NCBI GenBank assembly: GCA_050949255.1
Contig: JBMNFJ010000013.1
Coordinates: forward strand, 1-64,000
From: UBA3941 sp002385665
GTDB lineage: Bacteria > Bacillota > Clostridia > Caldicoprobacterales > UBA3941
Length of the DNA: 64,000 nt
Direction of reading: 5' to 3'
Every line of letters begins with the position of its first letter. Positions within the stretch are counted from its first letter, which is position 1. Below, piece by piece: positions 24,108 to 33,151 of this stretch. The translations under genes were made by a program, and so were the position numbers. The notes beneath the pieces were generated by a model. It did no database searches. It saw nothing but the letters and a program-made list of their open reading frames with translations, and had not been told where the DNA came from.

Positions 24108-27100
24108 ATGTTATCGAGACTTAGCGTAAAGAGACCTTATACCGTGGTGGTTGCGGTGATTATGATATTAATACTGGGGGGCATATCATTTGTTAATCTA
24201 CAGACCGATCTATTGCCCAATATAGATCTACCCTATGCCCTGATTGTGACCACTTATCCTGGCGCCAGTCCGGAGGAAGTGGAAATGGTGGTAACAAAGC
24301 CCATAGAACAGGTGGTTGCCACGGTGAGCAATATAAAAAATGTGAGCTCCGTATCCAGGGAAAATTCTTCTATGGTAATATTGGAGTTTAACAATGATGT
24401 CAATATGGATTCGGCTACTATTGAGATAAATGGTATGTTGGATTTAATCAAGCCATCATGGAGTGATGCCGTAGGAACCCCTATGGTAATGCGACTAAAT
24501 CCGGATATGCTCCCTATAATGGTAGCATCTGTGGATGTAGAGGGTATGGATATCATCGAGATTTCCCAGATGGTAAGGCAGGATATTATTCCGGAACTGG
24601 AGAGCATAAGCGGAGTTGCATCCGTATCCGGAGAAGGGCTCCTGGAGGAGAAGATCGAGGTATTAATCGATGAGGCAAAAATTGAAAGTCTTAACAAGCG
24701 CATCTTGGACGCGGTGGATTCAGAATTATCTGAGGCGGAAGATAAGCTGGCAGATGCGAAAAAAGAGATAGAGGATGGGAAGGCGAAACTGGAGTCTGAA
24801 AAAAAGAAACAGGAGGCCAGGCTATCCCAAGGCGAGAAAGCCTTGTCCGAAGCGAAAAAACAAATCGCACAAGGTGAAGCCCAGTTGGCTTCCGGTGAGT
24901 TGGAACTGGAGAAGGTCCGGGAGGAATTGAAGGGAAAATTGAATGAACTCAACGACAAAGAGAGGGAGCTCCGGACCTTATTAGGGATTTTAGAGGGCCT
25001 TGAAAAGAATCTGCCACAAATGAAAGAAGGAGAGCTTAAAGAAGCATTACTGGCTTTGGCAAAAGAGCTACCTGAGGATATTAAGGAAAGGATTGAACCC
25101 GGGGTATCGGAATTAGAAAGAAGGCTCCTGGAGGGTGGCAAATTAAGGCGTCAGGAGATAGAGCAGATTATCGATGGACTTAAGAAGGAGATCAATGACG
25201 GCCTTCAACTGATCATAGGAGGTAAGGCTGAGATTGAAGCTGGTTTAGAAGAAATATCAGCCAAGAAACAAGAACTGGTGGATCAAAAGATGCTGCTGGC
25301 CTCTAAAAAGGATGAACTTACTTCCAAAGAGCAGGAAATAACCGCGGGGAAACTCCTTATGACTATGGAAATGGATAAAGCAAAGGCCAAACTTGAGGAT
25401 GGGGAAGCGACCCTGAATGAAAAGATGGAGGAGTTCGAATCTGCAAAAGAGGAGGCCTTTAAGAAGGCATCCCTGGATGGGGTTATAACCAGGGATATGA
25501 TTTCCGGTATATTGGCAGCGCAAAACTTCTCCATGCCGGCCGGCTCAATTAATGTAGACGGTAACGACTATCTGGTTAAGGTAGGAGATAAGATTCAGGA
25601 CGTTGAAGAGCTGGAGAATCTGCTTCTCTTTGATACGGAGGAAGAAGCCATAGGCAAAATCTATCTCAAGGATACAGCGAATGTATCCAAAGTGGATAAT
25701 TCCGAGGAAACCTATGCCAAAGTAAATGGGAACGACGCAGTTATTCTGACCTTCCAAAAGCAAAGCAACTTTTCTACAGCGGAAGTTGCCGGCAGCATAA
25801 GAAAAAAGGCTGCTGAGTTATCAAAGAAATATCCGGGCCTCAGCATAACCCCCCTTATGGATCAGGGGATTTATATAGATATTGTGGTGGATTCCGTTCT
25901 GGACAATGTAATTTACGGTGGATTACTGGCTATTTTGGTCCTTATATTATTCTTAAAGGACATAAAACCCACCATTGTAATAGCTGTATCCATACCTATA
26001 AGTCTGATATTTGCTATTGCCATGATGTACTTTACGGGAGTAACAATAAACATCATATCCTTGGGAGGTTTAGCTCTTGGGGTTGGTATGTTGGTAGATA
26101 ACTCCATAGTGGTTATAGAAAATATCGTGCGCCTGAGAAATGAGGGTATGTCGGCCAAGGATGCCTCTATAGAGGGAGCTAGGGAAATAGCCGGGGCTAT
26201 TACGTCATCCACCCTGACTACAGTATGCGTCTTCTTGCCCATAGTTTTTGTTAAGGGTATATCCAGACAGATATTTGTAGATATGGGCCTTACCATAGCT
26301 TATTCCCTACTTGCCAGCCTGATAGTGGCTCTTACCCTGGTTCCGGCTATGGCATCCAATATGCTTAAAAAGACTAGTGAAAAGCGGAACAGATTGTTTG
26401 ATAGGTTTACAGAACTATACAGCAAGATGCTAAAATGGGCATTGGGGCATCGGGCAGTGGTAATGCTCTTTGTCATGGCATTATTAGGCCTAAGCGTATA
26501 TTTAGGCTTGTCCCTGGGTACCGCATTTATACCTGACATGGACGCACCTCAGATGTCCGTAACCATTGAGATGTCAAAGGAAGCTACCCGTGAGGATACA
26601 ATTGCCATGTCCGATAAGGTAATGGACCGGATTATGGGGATAGAGGGCGTCGAGACTGTAGGAGCCTTCCAAAGTGGTATAATGGGTGGAGGTAGTTTAT
26701 TGGGAGGTGGAGGTGGATCCAACACTGGCTCCATGGGACTGTACCTCCTTCTGGATGAGAGTAAAGAGATTAACAATAAAGAGATAGAAAGACAGATAAG
26801 AGATCTGACGGAAGATTTGGACTGCCAGATCCACATAAGCTCCTCCAATGTAGATATGTCAGCTTTTGGTGGATCCGGAATAGAAGTTATGATTAAAGGT
26901 AGGGATATGGATATCCTGCAGGAAATATCCGCCGACATAGCGGGGATCTTAGAGGAAACGGAAGGCGTTGGCGAAATCTCCTACGGTGCAGAGGAAACCC
27001 TTACGGAGATGAGAATTCTTGTGGATAAGGATAAAGCCATGGAAAAGGGGTTGACTGTGGCACAAGTGTTTACTAAAGTAAATTCCCTTATATCCAAGGA

Positions 27101-27977
27101 CAGGTCTGCCACTACGTTAACTGTAGAGAATAAGGATTTCCCGGTAATTGTGATAGATGGTGCGACTCAAAGCATAACGAAAAAAGGGCTTATGGATCTG
27201 ACCATAACTGCTTCCAAAGATGGCGAGGAAACGGAGGTTGCTATCGGGGATATAGCCCAAGTAGTAGAGGGGAAGGGTTTATCATCCATAAGAAGAGATT
27301 CTCAGGAAAGATATCTGTCAGTTAGGGCTGGCATAGAGGCGGATTACAATATCGGCCTTGTAAGTAGGGATTTTGAGAATAAGCTTAGAGGCTATAGCCT
27401 GCCTGATGGATATAAAATAGAAATGGCAGGGGAAAACGAGACCATAAACACCTCCCTCAGGGATCTGGCCTATATGCTGTCTCTAGCCATAGTTTTTATC
27501 TATCTTATAATGGTAGCCCAATTCCAGTCCCTACTCTCCCCCTTTATAGTCATGTTTACCATACCTCTGGCCTTTACCGGCGGTTTGATAGCCCTGGCTA
27601 TAGCAGGTTATGAGATAAGCCTCGTATCCATGTTGGGCTTTCTGGTCCTAAGCGGCGTTGTGGTTAATAACGGAATAGTGTTCGTTGACTATACCAATCA
27701 ATTGAGAGAAACCGGTTTGGATATCAGGCAGGCCTTGGTAGCTGCCGGAAGAACCCGGATTAAGCCCATACTTATGACCGCTATAACTACTATACTGGGA
27801 TTATCTACCCTATCCTTAGGGGTGGGCATGGGTGCCGAAATGCTACAGCCTTTGGCTGTAGTATCTATTGGCGGCCTAACCTACGCTACGATTCTTACCC
27901 TCTTTGTAGTACCGGTTATGTATGATGTTCTCCATAGAGGTTCGCGGGAAAAGGCAACAATTAAAGGAGCTGAATAG
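24108..27977 (+). CDS. RND-family efflux permease with a large coiled-coil insertion
   Basis: A 1289-aa proton-driven exporter of the HAE/AcrB-like superfamily, compared with about 1030-1050 aa for standard members. It has an N-terminal membrane helix, a porter domain, helices from about 600 (ILVLILFLKDIKPTIVIAVS, then GGLALGVGMLVDNSIVVIENI), a second porter half and a C-terminal helix bundle (IMVAQFQSLLSPF, RIKPILMTAITT). The extra about 260 residues (about 200-455) form heptad-rich, Lys/Glu-rich coiled coil inside the first porter domain. No adaptor (MFP) or outer-membrane gene lies nearby, as expected in a Gram-positive cell. ATG 24108 follows GGGAGGAG. Confidence 0.92.
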   Translation: MLSRLSVKRPYTVVVAVIMILILGGISFVNLQTDLLPNIDLPYALIVTTYPGASPEEVEMVVTKPIEQVVATVSNIKNVSSVSRENSSMVILEFNNDVNMDSATIEINGMLDLIKPSWSDAVGTPMVMRLNPDMLPIMVASVDVEGMDIIEISQMVRQDIIPELESISGVASVSGEGLLEEKIEVLIDEAKIESLNKRILDAVDSELSEAEDKLADAKKEIEDGKAKLESEKKKQEARLSQGEKALSEAKKQIAQGEAQLASGELELEKVREELKGKLNELNDKERELRTLLGILEGLEKNLPQMKEGELKEALLALAKELPEDIKERIEPGVSELERRLLEGGKLRRQEIEQIIDGLKKEINDGLQLIIGGKAEIEAGLEEISAKKQELVDQKMLLASKKDELTSKEQEITAGKLLMTMEMDKAKAKLEDGEATLNEKMEEFESAKEEAFKKASLDGVITRDMISGILAAQNFSMPAGSINVDGNDYLVKVGDKIQDVEELENLLLFDTEEEAIGKIYLKDTANVSKVDNSEETYAKVNGNDAVILTFQKQSNFSTAEVAGSIRKKAAELSKKYPGLSITPLMDQGIYIDIVVDSVLDNVIYGGLLAILVLILFLKDIKPTIVIAVSIPISLIFAIAMMYFTGVTINIISLGGLALGVGMLVDNSIVVIENIVRLRNEGMSAKDASIEGAREIAGAITSSTLTTVCVFLPIVFVKGISRQIFVDMGLTIAYSLLASLIVALTLVPAMASNMLKKTSEKRNRLFDRFTELYSKMLKWALGHRAVVMLFVMALLGLSVYLGLSLGTAFIPDMDAPQMSVTIEMSKEATREDTIAMSDKVMDRIMGIEGVETVGAFQSGIMGGGSLLGGGGGSNTGSMGLYLLLDESKEINNKEIERQIRDLTEDLDCQIHISSSNVDMSAFGGSGIEVMIKGRDMDILQEISADIAGILEETEGVGEISYGAEETLTEMRILVDKDKAMEKGLTVAQVFTKVNSLISKDRSATTLTVENKDFPVIVIDGATQSITKKGLMDLTITASKDGEETEVAIGDIAQVVEGKGLSSIRRDSQERYLSVRAGIEADYNIGLVSRDFENKLRGYSLPDGYKIEMAGENETINTSLRDLAYMLSLAIVFIYLIMVAQFQSLLSPFIVMFTIPLAFTGGLIALAIAGYEISLVSMLGFLVLSGVVVNNGIVFVDYTNQLRETGLDIRQALVAAGRTRIKPILMTAITTILGLSTLSLGVGMGAEMLQPLAVVSIGGLTYATILTLFVVPVMYDVLHRGSREKATIKGAE

Positions 27978-27980
27978 GAT

Positions 27981-28592
27981 ATGAGTGGGGTCTTGTATTC
28001 GGAAAAGAAGATAGCCATCTTTAACGGTATTATAGCCTTGATGGAGAGGGGGATAAACCCCTACTCCATCAAGGTATCGGATATAGCTCAGGCGGCAGAT
28101 GTAGGCAAGGGTACTATCTATGATTATTTTACTTCCAAGGAGGAGGCTATATCCCAGGCCATCCTATATAAAATAGACAATGAGGTGGAGGCTGCGTATT
28201 CGAGAATAAAGAAGAAAAAAGGATTTAAGGAGAAATTCAATGAGGGACTTCATATTATAGCCGAATGTATGGACGATAAGATGTCCACTTTAAGGATGCT
28301 GTTATCTCTTGGCGGCCTCCAAGAGTTCTATGAATATCTGCGTGAATACAAATGCGATCTATCCAATCATCTGCTAAAGATCCATGAACTGTTTGATCAT
28401 CTATTGGAAATAGGAATAGAGGAGGGAATCATTGTGGATAAGGTAGGGGATACCTACTACCGCAATATGGTCATCTCCAGTGTCATTATTGGGTTTACTC
28501 AATACTTTCACCAAATAAATTTTAACAGTGAAGCCAATATCGAAGATGCCATGGAAGCAGCCTATAGACTATTAATTAAGGCACTGAATTAA
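27981..28592 (+). CDS. TetR/AcrR-family regulator of the RND pump
   Basis: A 203-aa regulator with an N-terminal TetR HTH (SDIAQAADVGKGTIYDYFTSKEEA split around residues 35-58) and a helical ligand-binding C-terminal part. It starts 3 nt after the pump stop behind AAAGGAG, so the two genes are co-transcribed. The palindrome at 24061 is the likely operator, which would give autorepression released by pump substrates. Confidence 0.9.
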   Translation: MSGVLYSEKKIAIFNGIIALMERGINPYSIKVSDIAQAADVGKGTIYDYFTSKEEAISQAILYKIDNEVEAAYSRIKKKKGFKEKFNEGLHIIAECMDDKMSTLRMLLSLGGLQEFYEYLREYKCDLSNHLLKIHELFDHLLEIGIEEGIIVDKVGDTYYRNMVISSVIIGFTQYFHQINFNSEANIEDAMEAAYRLLIKALN

Positions 28593-28626
28593 TCTTTCTT
28601 TGAGGATGGACAAAATCAAGGATTTA

Positions 28627-28656
28627 TTGACATTCCTGGGATCTATGGTATATAAT
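28627..28656 (+). promoter_or_regulatory. Promoter of the tyrS leader
   Basis: TTGACA (28627-28632) and TATAAT (28651-28656) with 18-nt spacing. Transcription should begin near 28663. Confidence 0.85.
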
Positions 28657-28663
28657 ACAGTAA

Positions 28664-28977
28664 ATTTCACACACAAAGGCTATGATGAGAAGAAGTAGGA
28701 GTGCTTAGAACCTTAAAGAGAGTACCCGGTAGGTGAGAGGGGCAAGGGAAGGCACTTTGAATACATCTCTGAGCCGTGCACTGAAAGGTCCGGAGACCCA
28801 GTAGGCTGTCAACGTAATTTGCACCCGTTATCGTGCTAAGGTATAAAGTCATGAGTTTTAAAAATCATGGCCTGTACCTAATGAGGTCTATGCCGTGAGG
28901 CATGGATAAACGTGGGTGGTAACACGGGATACAACTCTCGTCCTATGGAAGTAAGGGACGAGGGTTTTTATATTTTT
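28664..28977 (+). ncRNA. T-box leader (tyrosine) of tyrS
   Basis: Stem I begins near 28674 with the GATGAGAAGAAGTAGGAG element. A TAC specifier (28762-28764, in TTGAATACATCTCTGAG) names tRNA-Tyr. The T-box GTGGGTGGTAACACGGG (28913-28927) contains the bulge that pairs with the tRNA CCA end. A terminator (28935-28944 with 28954-28964, then Ts) follows. Uncharged tRNA-Tyr is expected to stabilise the antiterminator and switch on tyrS. Confidence 0.93.
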
Positions 28978-29065
28978 ATAGAAACAAGGTGCATTATAGG
29001 AGTACTTCCGTCCCTGTATAAGAACGCACAGATAAACTAAATATATGTAAATTGGAGGAATAAGC

Positions 29066-30283
29066 ATGATATCCATCGATGAACAAATCAAAATCATATC
29101 CAAAGGAGCGGACGAGATAATCGATATAGAGGATTTAAAGGCCAAGCTGGAAAAGTCTCAGAAGGAAGGCAAGCCCCTTAGGGTAAAGCTGGGCCTTGAC
29201 CCTACGGCTCCTGATATCCATTTAGGTCATGCCGTAGTGCTTAGGAAGATCAAACAGCTTCAGGATTTGGGTCATAAGGCCATAATAATCATAGGCGATT
29301 TTACCGGTATGATAGGCGATCCTTCCGGAAGATCCAAGACCAGACCGGCTCTTACAAAGGAAGAGGTGTTAGAAAACGCTCGTACCTATCAAGAGCAGAT
29401 ATTCAAGGTCATCGACAGGGACAAGACAGAGGTTCGCTTCAATAGCGAATGGCTGGGAGCCCTTAACTTTTCCGATGTTATCGTTCTGGCATCCAAGCAT
29501 ACCGTAGCCAGGATGTTGGAGCGGGAGGACTTTAAGAAGAGATTTGAAGAGCATGAAAGCATAGGTATCCACGAGTTCTTCTATCCCCTAATGCAAGGAT
29601 ATGATTCCGTAGCAATAGAGGCGGACATAGAGCTGGGGGGTACTGATCAGAGGTTTAACCTCCTCATGGGCAGGACCATCCAGAGGGATTATGGACAGGA
29701 GAGCCAGGTAGCCCTTATGATGCCTCTGTTGGAGGGTACCGATGGAGTAGAAAAGATGAGCAAGAGCCTGGGCAACTATATCGGTATCTACGAGGAGCCC
29801 AACGAAATGTACGGTAAGGTCATGTCCATACCCGATGAGCTGATGATAAAATACTACGAATTGGCCACGGATATTCATCCTGATGAAATCAGCAAAATAA
29901 AGGCGGGACTAGAGGACGGCTCATACCATCCAAGGGATGCCAAGATGAGGTTAGCCAGAGAGATCACCTCCCTCTACCATAGCGAAGAGGCAGCACAAAA
30001 AGCCGAGGAGCAATTCAAGGCTGTCTTCCAAAGGGGCGGAATGCCCGATGAAATCCCAACTTTTGAAGTTCCCCAGGATATTATATCCCAGGAAGGTGTA
30101 GATATGGCCCGTTTGATCGTTGAAGCCGGGCTTGCTCCCAGCACCAGCCAGGCCAGAAGGCTTATAAGCCAAGGAGCTATAAGGGTGAACGGAGAAAAAA
30201 CGGATGAGCTTAAAAACCCAACCTTAAAGGATCAGGATGTGGTACAGGTAGGTAAAAGAAACTTCATTAGGGTTAGACTCTAG
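29066..30283 (+). CDS. tyrS: Tyrosyl-tRNA synthetase
   Basis: A 405-aa class I synthetase that charges tRNA-Tyr. The ATP-binding HIGH variant is HLGH (in APDIHLGHAVVL, about 52), KMSKS lies in VEKMSKSLGNYIG (about 230), and an S4 RNA-binding domain covers about 343-405 (GLAPSTSQARRLI). The length and motifs fit the TyrZ-like branch. ATG 29066 has TTGGAGGAAT upstream. The T-box leader with a tyrosine specifier agrees with the assignment. Confidence 0.96.
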   Translation: MISIDEQIKIISKGADEIIDIEDLKAKLEKSQKEGKPLRVKLGLDPTAPDIHLGHAVVLRKIKQLQDLGHKAIIIIGDFTGMIGDPSGRSKTRPALTKEEVLENARTYQEQIFKVIDRDKTEVRFNSEWLGALNFSDVIVLASKHTVARMLEREDFKKRFEEHESIGIHEFFYPLMQGYDSVAIEADIELGGTDQRFNLLMGRTIQRDYGQESQVALMMPLLEGTDGVEKMSKSLGNYIGIYEEPNEMYGKVMSIPDELMIKYYELATDIHPDEISKIKAGLEDGSYHPRDAKMRLAREITSLYHSEEAAQKAEEQFKAVFQRGGMPDEIPTFEVPQDIISQEGVDMARLIVEAGLAPSTSQARRLISQGAIRVNGEKTDELKNPTLKDQDVVQVGKRNFIRVRL

Positions 30284-30317
30284 TGCGGTCAATAATTAAT
30301 TGTATGGGGGAGATAGG

Positions 30318-31004
30318 TTGTTTAAGGAATTAAAGGAAGAGGTATGGAAGGCTAATATGGATCTGCCCAGGTATGGCCTCATTACCTTTACATGGGGTAA
30401 TGTTAGCGGTATCCATAGGGAGAAGGGTATTATTGTGATAAAGCCCAGCGGGGTTCCCTACTCAGAGTTAAAACCTGAACATATGGTAGTCCTGGACCTT
30501 GACGGGAATAAGGTGGAGGGGGATCTTAAGCCTTCCTCCGACACCCCAACCCATTTGGTTCTATACAACAATTTTAGAGAAATAGGTGGAGTTGTTCATA
30601 CCCATTCATCATGGGCTACCAGCTTTGCCCAAGCCGGTAAAGGGATCATACCCCTTGGGACCACCCACGGAGATTACTTTTATGGTGAAATTCCCTGTAC
30701 CAGGAAGATGACCACCAAGGAGATACAGGGGCAATACGAGGAAGAAACCGGGAACGTAATTGTAGAGACCTTTAAAGGGATAAATCCCATGGATATACCC
30801 GGAGTTTTGGTCAATATGCATGGCCCCTTTACCTGGGGAAAGGATGCCCATGATGCGGTGCATAACGCTGTTGTTTTGGAGGAAGTAGCCAAGATGGCCT
30901 ACAGAACCCTTACCTTGAATGCCAACATTGGGCCTATGGATAGAGCTTTGCTTGATAAGCATTTTTTAAGGAAGCATGGAGCAAACGCCTATTATGGGCA
31001 GTAG
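30318..31004 (+). CDS. araD: L-ribulose-5-phosphate 4-epimerase
   Basis: A 228-aa class II aldolase-fold enzyme that converts L-ribulose 5-phosphate to D-xylulose 5-phosphate. FTWGNVSG (phosphate site) is near residue 20, KPSGV near 42, and zinc histidines lie in HTHSSWAT (about 93) and NMHGPF. TTG 30318 (MFKELKEEV) is chosen because GGGGGAG precedes it and araD proteins start here; TTG 30300 gives six more residues. It lies 35 nt after tyrS and may share its transcript. Ribulokinase (araB) is about 2.1 kb away, beyond mgtE. Confidence 0.9.
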   Translation: MFKELKEEVWKANMDLPRYGLITFTWGNVSGIHREKGIIVIKPSGVPYSELKPEHMVVLDLDGNKVEGDLKPSSDTPTHLVLYNNFREIGGVVHTHSSWATSFAQAGKGIIPLGTTHGDYFYGEIPCTRKMTTKEIQGQYEEETGNVIVETFKGINPMDIPGVLVNMHGPFTWGKDAHDAVHNAVVLEEVAKMAYRTLTLNANIGPMDRALLDKHFLRKHGANAYYGQ

Positions 31005-31077
31005 ACGGATTATTTTAGTTAATATTTTTCCAGAGGGGGCCCTGGAATAAAGATTGTATACAGTATGATTAGTATAG

Positions 31078-31106
31078 TTGAATTTATGGGAACCATGGTA
31101 TATAAT
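31078..31106 (+). promoter_or_regulatory. Promoter of the M-box / mgtE transcript
   Basis: TTGAAT (31078-31083) and TATAAT (31101-31106) with 17-nt spacing, about 25 nt before the riboswitch begins. Confidence 0.8.
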
Positions 31107-31129
31107 GTATTCGGACATAATTTAATAAC

Positions 31130-31334
31130 AGTTTTCGTTAGGTGAGGCTACTATATAGAAATATGCCACTATCCAGAAACGTCGAGAGACGCCAATGGGT
31201 CAACAGGCTTTATCGGAGCAAGGTATAGCTTAATGTGGCTGGTCCTGGAACCTAAGCTTTATAGTGCTAAAACTCAACGAGTGAAACCATCGATAGATAT
31301 TTTGGGTCTTTCGCTTGTTGAGGGACCCATTTTT
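31130..31334 (+). ncRNA. M-box (ykoK) magnesium riboswitch
   Basis: Conserved blocks are GTTAGGTGAGGCTAC (31138-31152), CCAGAAACGTCGAGAGACGCC (about 31173-31193, split here as CCAGAAACG and TCGAGAGACGCC), AATGGGTCAACAGG and AATGTGGCTGG. The expression platform shows an antiterminator (31273-31286 with 31309-31322) that excludes a terminator (31303-31308 with 31324-31329, then five Ts). High magnesium should favour termination and shut off mgtE. Confidence 0.95.
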
Positions 31335-31519
31335 ATTGCTCAGAAGGTGGATCCCCGGATACAAAAGTAGAAGTTATGTCATAGACAAAGATATGAAAGA
31401 GTATGGTGGCCATAAACTCGCCGAAGGTACTCTATCAAATATTGAAAAGAGGATGGTGACGGAAAGTGGACCCTGGGCCTTTGCCTGGTTTATATCAATG
31501 GGAAAAAGTAAATAATATG

Positions 31520-31562
31520 AACAGGGTCTCGGCCATCAAGCTATAAATGGCAGGGCCCTGTT
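31520..31562 (+). promoter_or_regulatory. Second hairpin directly before the mgtE ribosome site
   Basis: AACAGGG (31520-31526) pairs with CCCTGTT (31556-31562), with inner GGCCAT/ATGGC pairing. AAGGAGG begins at the next base or two. No T run follows, so it is not a terminator. The 185 nt between the M-box terminator and this hairpin hold only a weak 41-codon frame (31393-31515) without an RBS. Confidence 0.55.
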
Positions 31563-31577
31563 AAGGAGGGTTATGCC

Positions 31578-32915
31578 ATGACAAAAGAATTCATTCTAGG
31601 CCTCATACATCAAGGGAGACTGGCTGATGCCAGAACTTGGATTACTCAGATAAACGTTGTAGATATTGCAAATTGGCTGGAAGAATTAGATGGGAACGAT
31701 CTGCTGGTGGTATTTAGATTGCTGCCCAAGGATTTGGCAGCAGAAGTGTTTTCCTATGTATCCAAGGAGCAGCAGGAGTTTATCATCGAATCCATAACGG
31801 ACAGGGAAATTAAGAGCATTATAGATGAGTTATTTTTAGATGATACAGTGGATTTGATTGAAGAAATGCCTGCCAATGTAGTTAAAAAGGTGCTTAAAAA
31901 CACCAGTGAGGAACGTAGAAAGCTAATAAACCAGTTTTTAAAGTATCCGGAAAATTCAGCAGGCAGTCTGATGACAATTGAAGTTGTGGACCTAAAAAAG
32001 GAGATGAGGGTAGATCAGGCCTTGGAATATATAAGAAGGATCGGCCTGGACAAGGAAACCATAAATGTATGCTATGTAATGGATAAGAATAGGAAGTTAG
32101 AGGGGATAATTCCTATCAGAAAGCTTATTCTTAGCGAACCTGATGAGACAATAGAGAACATAATGGAGACCAATATCATCTCCGTACACACTCTGGATGA
32201 CCAGGAGGATATAGCTAATATATTCAGGAAATATGATCTGTTAGCGATTCCGGTAGTAGATAAGGAAGGCCGACTGGTAGGTATCATAACCATCGATGAT
32301 ATTGTCGATATCATCGAACAGGAAAACACCGAGGACTTTCAAAGGATGGCGGCAATGCAACCGTCCGATGAGGAATACCTAAAGACCAGCGTGGTAGAAC
32401 TCGCAAAACACCGGGTGACCTGGCTGCTTATATTGATGTTATCGGCTACCCTGACCGGGAGTATCATTCAGAAGTATCAGGATGTCCTGAATTCTGTGGC
32501 CATACTTACCTCATTTATACCCATGCTAATGGATACGGCGGGGAACGCCGGTTCCCAATCGGCTACCCTAATTATCCGTGGCTTAGCCTTGGAGGAAATT
32601 AACCTTAACGATATATTAAGGGTCATGTGGAAAGAGTTAAGGATAAGTATTTTGGTGGGTATAGTGTTGGCTGTTATAAATTTTGCCAGGATTCTCATAA
32701 TGCAACAGGCATCGGTTTGGGTCGCTGCTACGGTATCCTTTAGTATGATCATCACCGTAATTTTAGCCAAGGTAATAGGAGGGTCATTCCCTATCTTGGC
32801 AAAGAAGATAGGTCTGGATCCGGCCATAATGGCAGGGCCACTTATTACCACCATAGTAGACGCCCTGGCCCTCACGGCCTATTTTTCCATAGCATCTTGG
32901 ATCTTGGGTATTTAA
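31578..32915 (+). CDS. mgtE: Magnesium transporter MgtE
   Basis: A 445-aa magnesium channel of the plasma membrane. It has an MgtE_N helical domain (about 15-125), two CBS domains (about 130-250, with the metal-sensing acidic face) and five membrane helices (about 275-445), including the pore segment SFIPMLMDTAGNAGSQSA (about 310-327). ATG 31578 follows AAGGAGG. The M-box leader upstream is the standard magnesium control for this gene. Confidence 0.95.
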   Translation: MTKEFILGLIHQGRLADARTWITQINVVDIANWLEELDGNDLLVVFRLLPKDLAAEVFSYVSKEQQEFIIESITDREIKSIIDELFLDDTVDLIEEMPANVVKKVLKNTSEERRKLINQFLKYPENSAGSLMTIEVVDLKKEMRVDQALEYIRRIGLDKETINVCYVMDKNRKLEGIIPIRKLILSEPDETIENIMETNIISVHTLDDQEDIANIFRKYDLLAIPVVDKEGRLVGIITIDDIVDIIEQENTEDFQRMAAMQPSDEEYLKTSVVELAKHRVTWLLILMLSATLTGSIIQKYQDVLNSVAILTSFIPMLMDTAGNAGSQSATLIIRGLALEEINLNDILRVMWKELRISILVGIVLAVINFARILIMQQASVWVAATVSFSMIITVILAKVIGGSFPILAKKIGLDPAIMAGPLITTIVDALALTAYFSIASWILGI

Positions 32916-32920
32916 GCTTA

Positions 32921-32948
32921 TTCAGGGTGGCATCTGTGCCACCCTGAA
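32921..32948. terminator. Strong hairpin after mgtE
   Basis: A 12-bp perfect stem TTCAGGGTGGCA / TGCCACCCTGAA with a 4-nt loop. No T run follows, so its efficiency is uncertain. The rest of 32949-33151 is the araB leader and holds no gene. Confidence 0.65.
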
Positions 32949-33151
32949 CTATATAGTGAAATTTACATGAAAAATTAGATATACTAGCGCGTTGTGTCAG
33001 TAGATTTCATATCTTTTCATACATGTTAGGCTTACAAAGACAATAGGCCTTGGTTTATGCAAATCGATGTAATATTAGCACTTAATAGCCACCAAGTATA
33101 CCATTAACCGGCGCAACGTGTTATATTATAAGTAATAGGAGGTTGATGCGG

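Noticed and set aside
24254..25141. A 295-codon minus-strand frame opposite the RND pump
   Set aside because: A Ser-rich shadow of the coiled-coil and porter coding sequence, with no motif.
31315..31515. A 66-codon plus-strand frame between the M-box and mgtE
   Set aside because: It starts inside the riboswitch terminator, has no ribosome site, and its internal ATG (31393) also lacks one.
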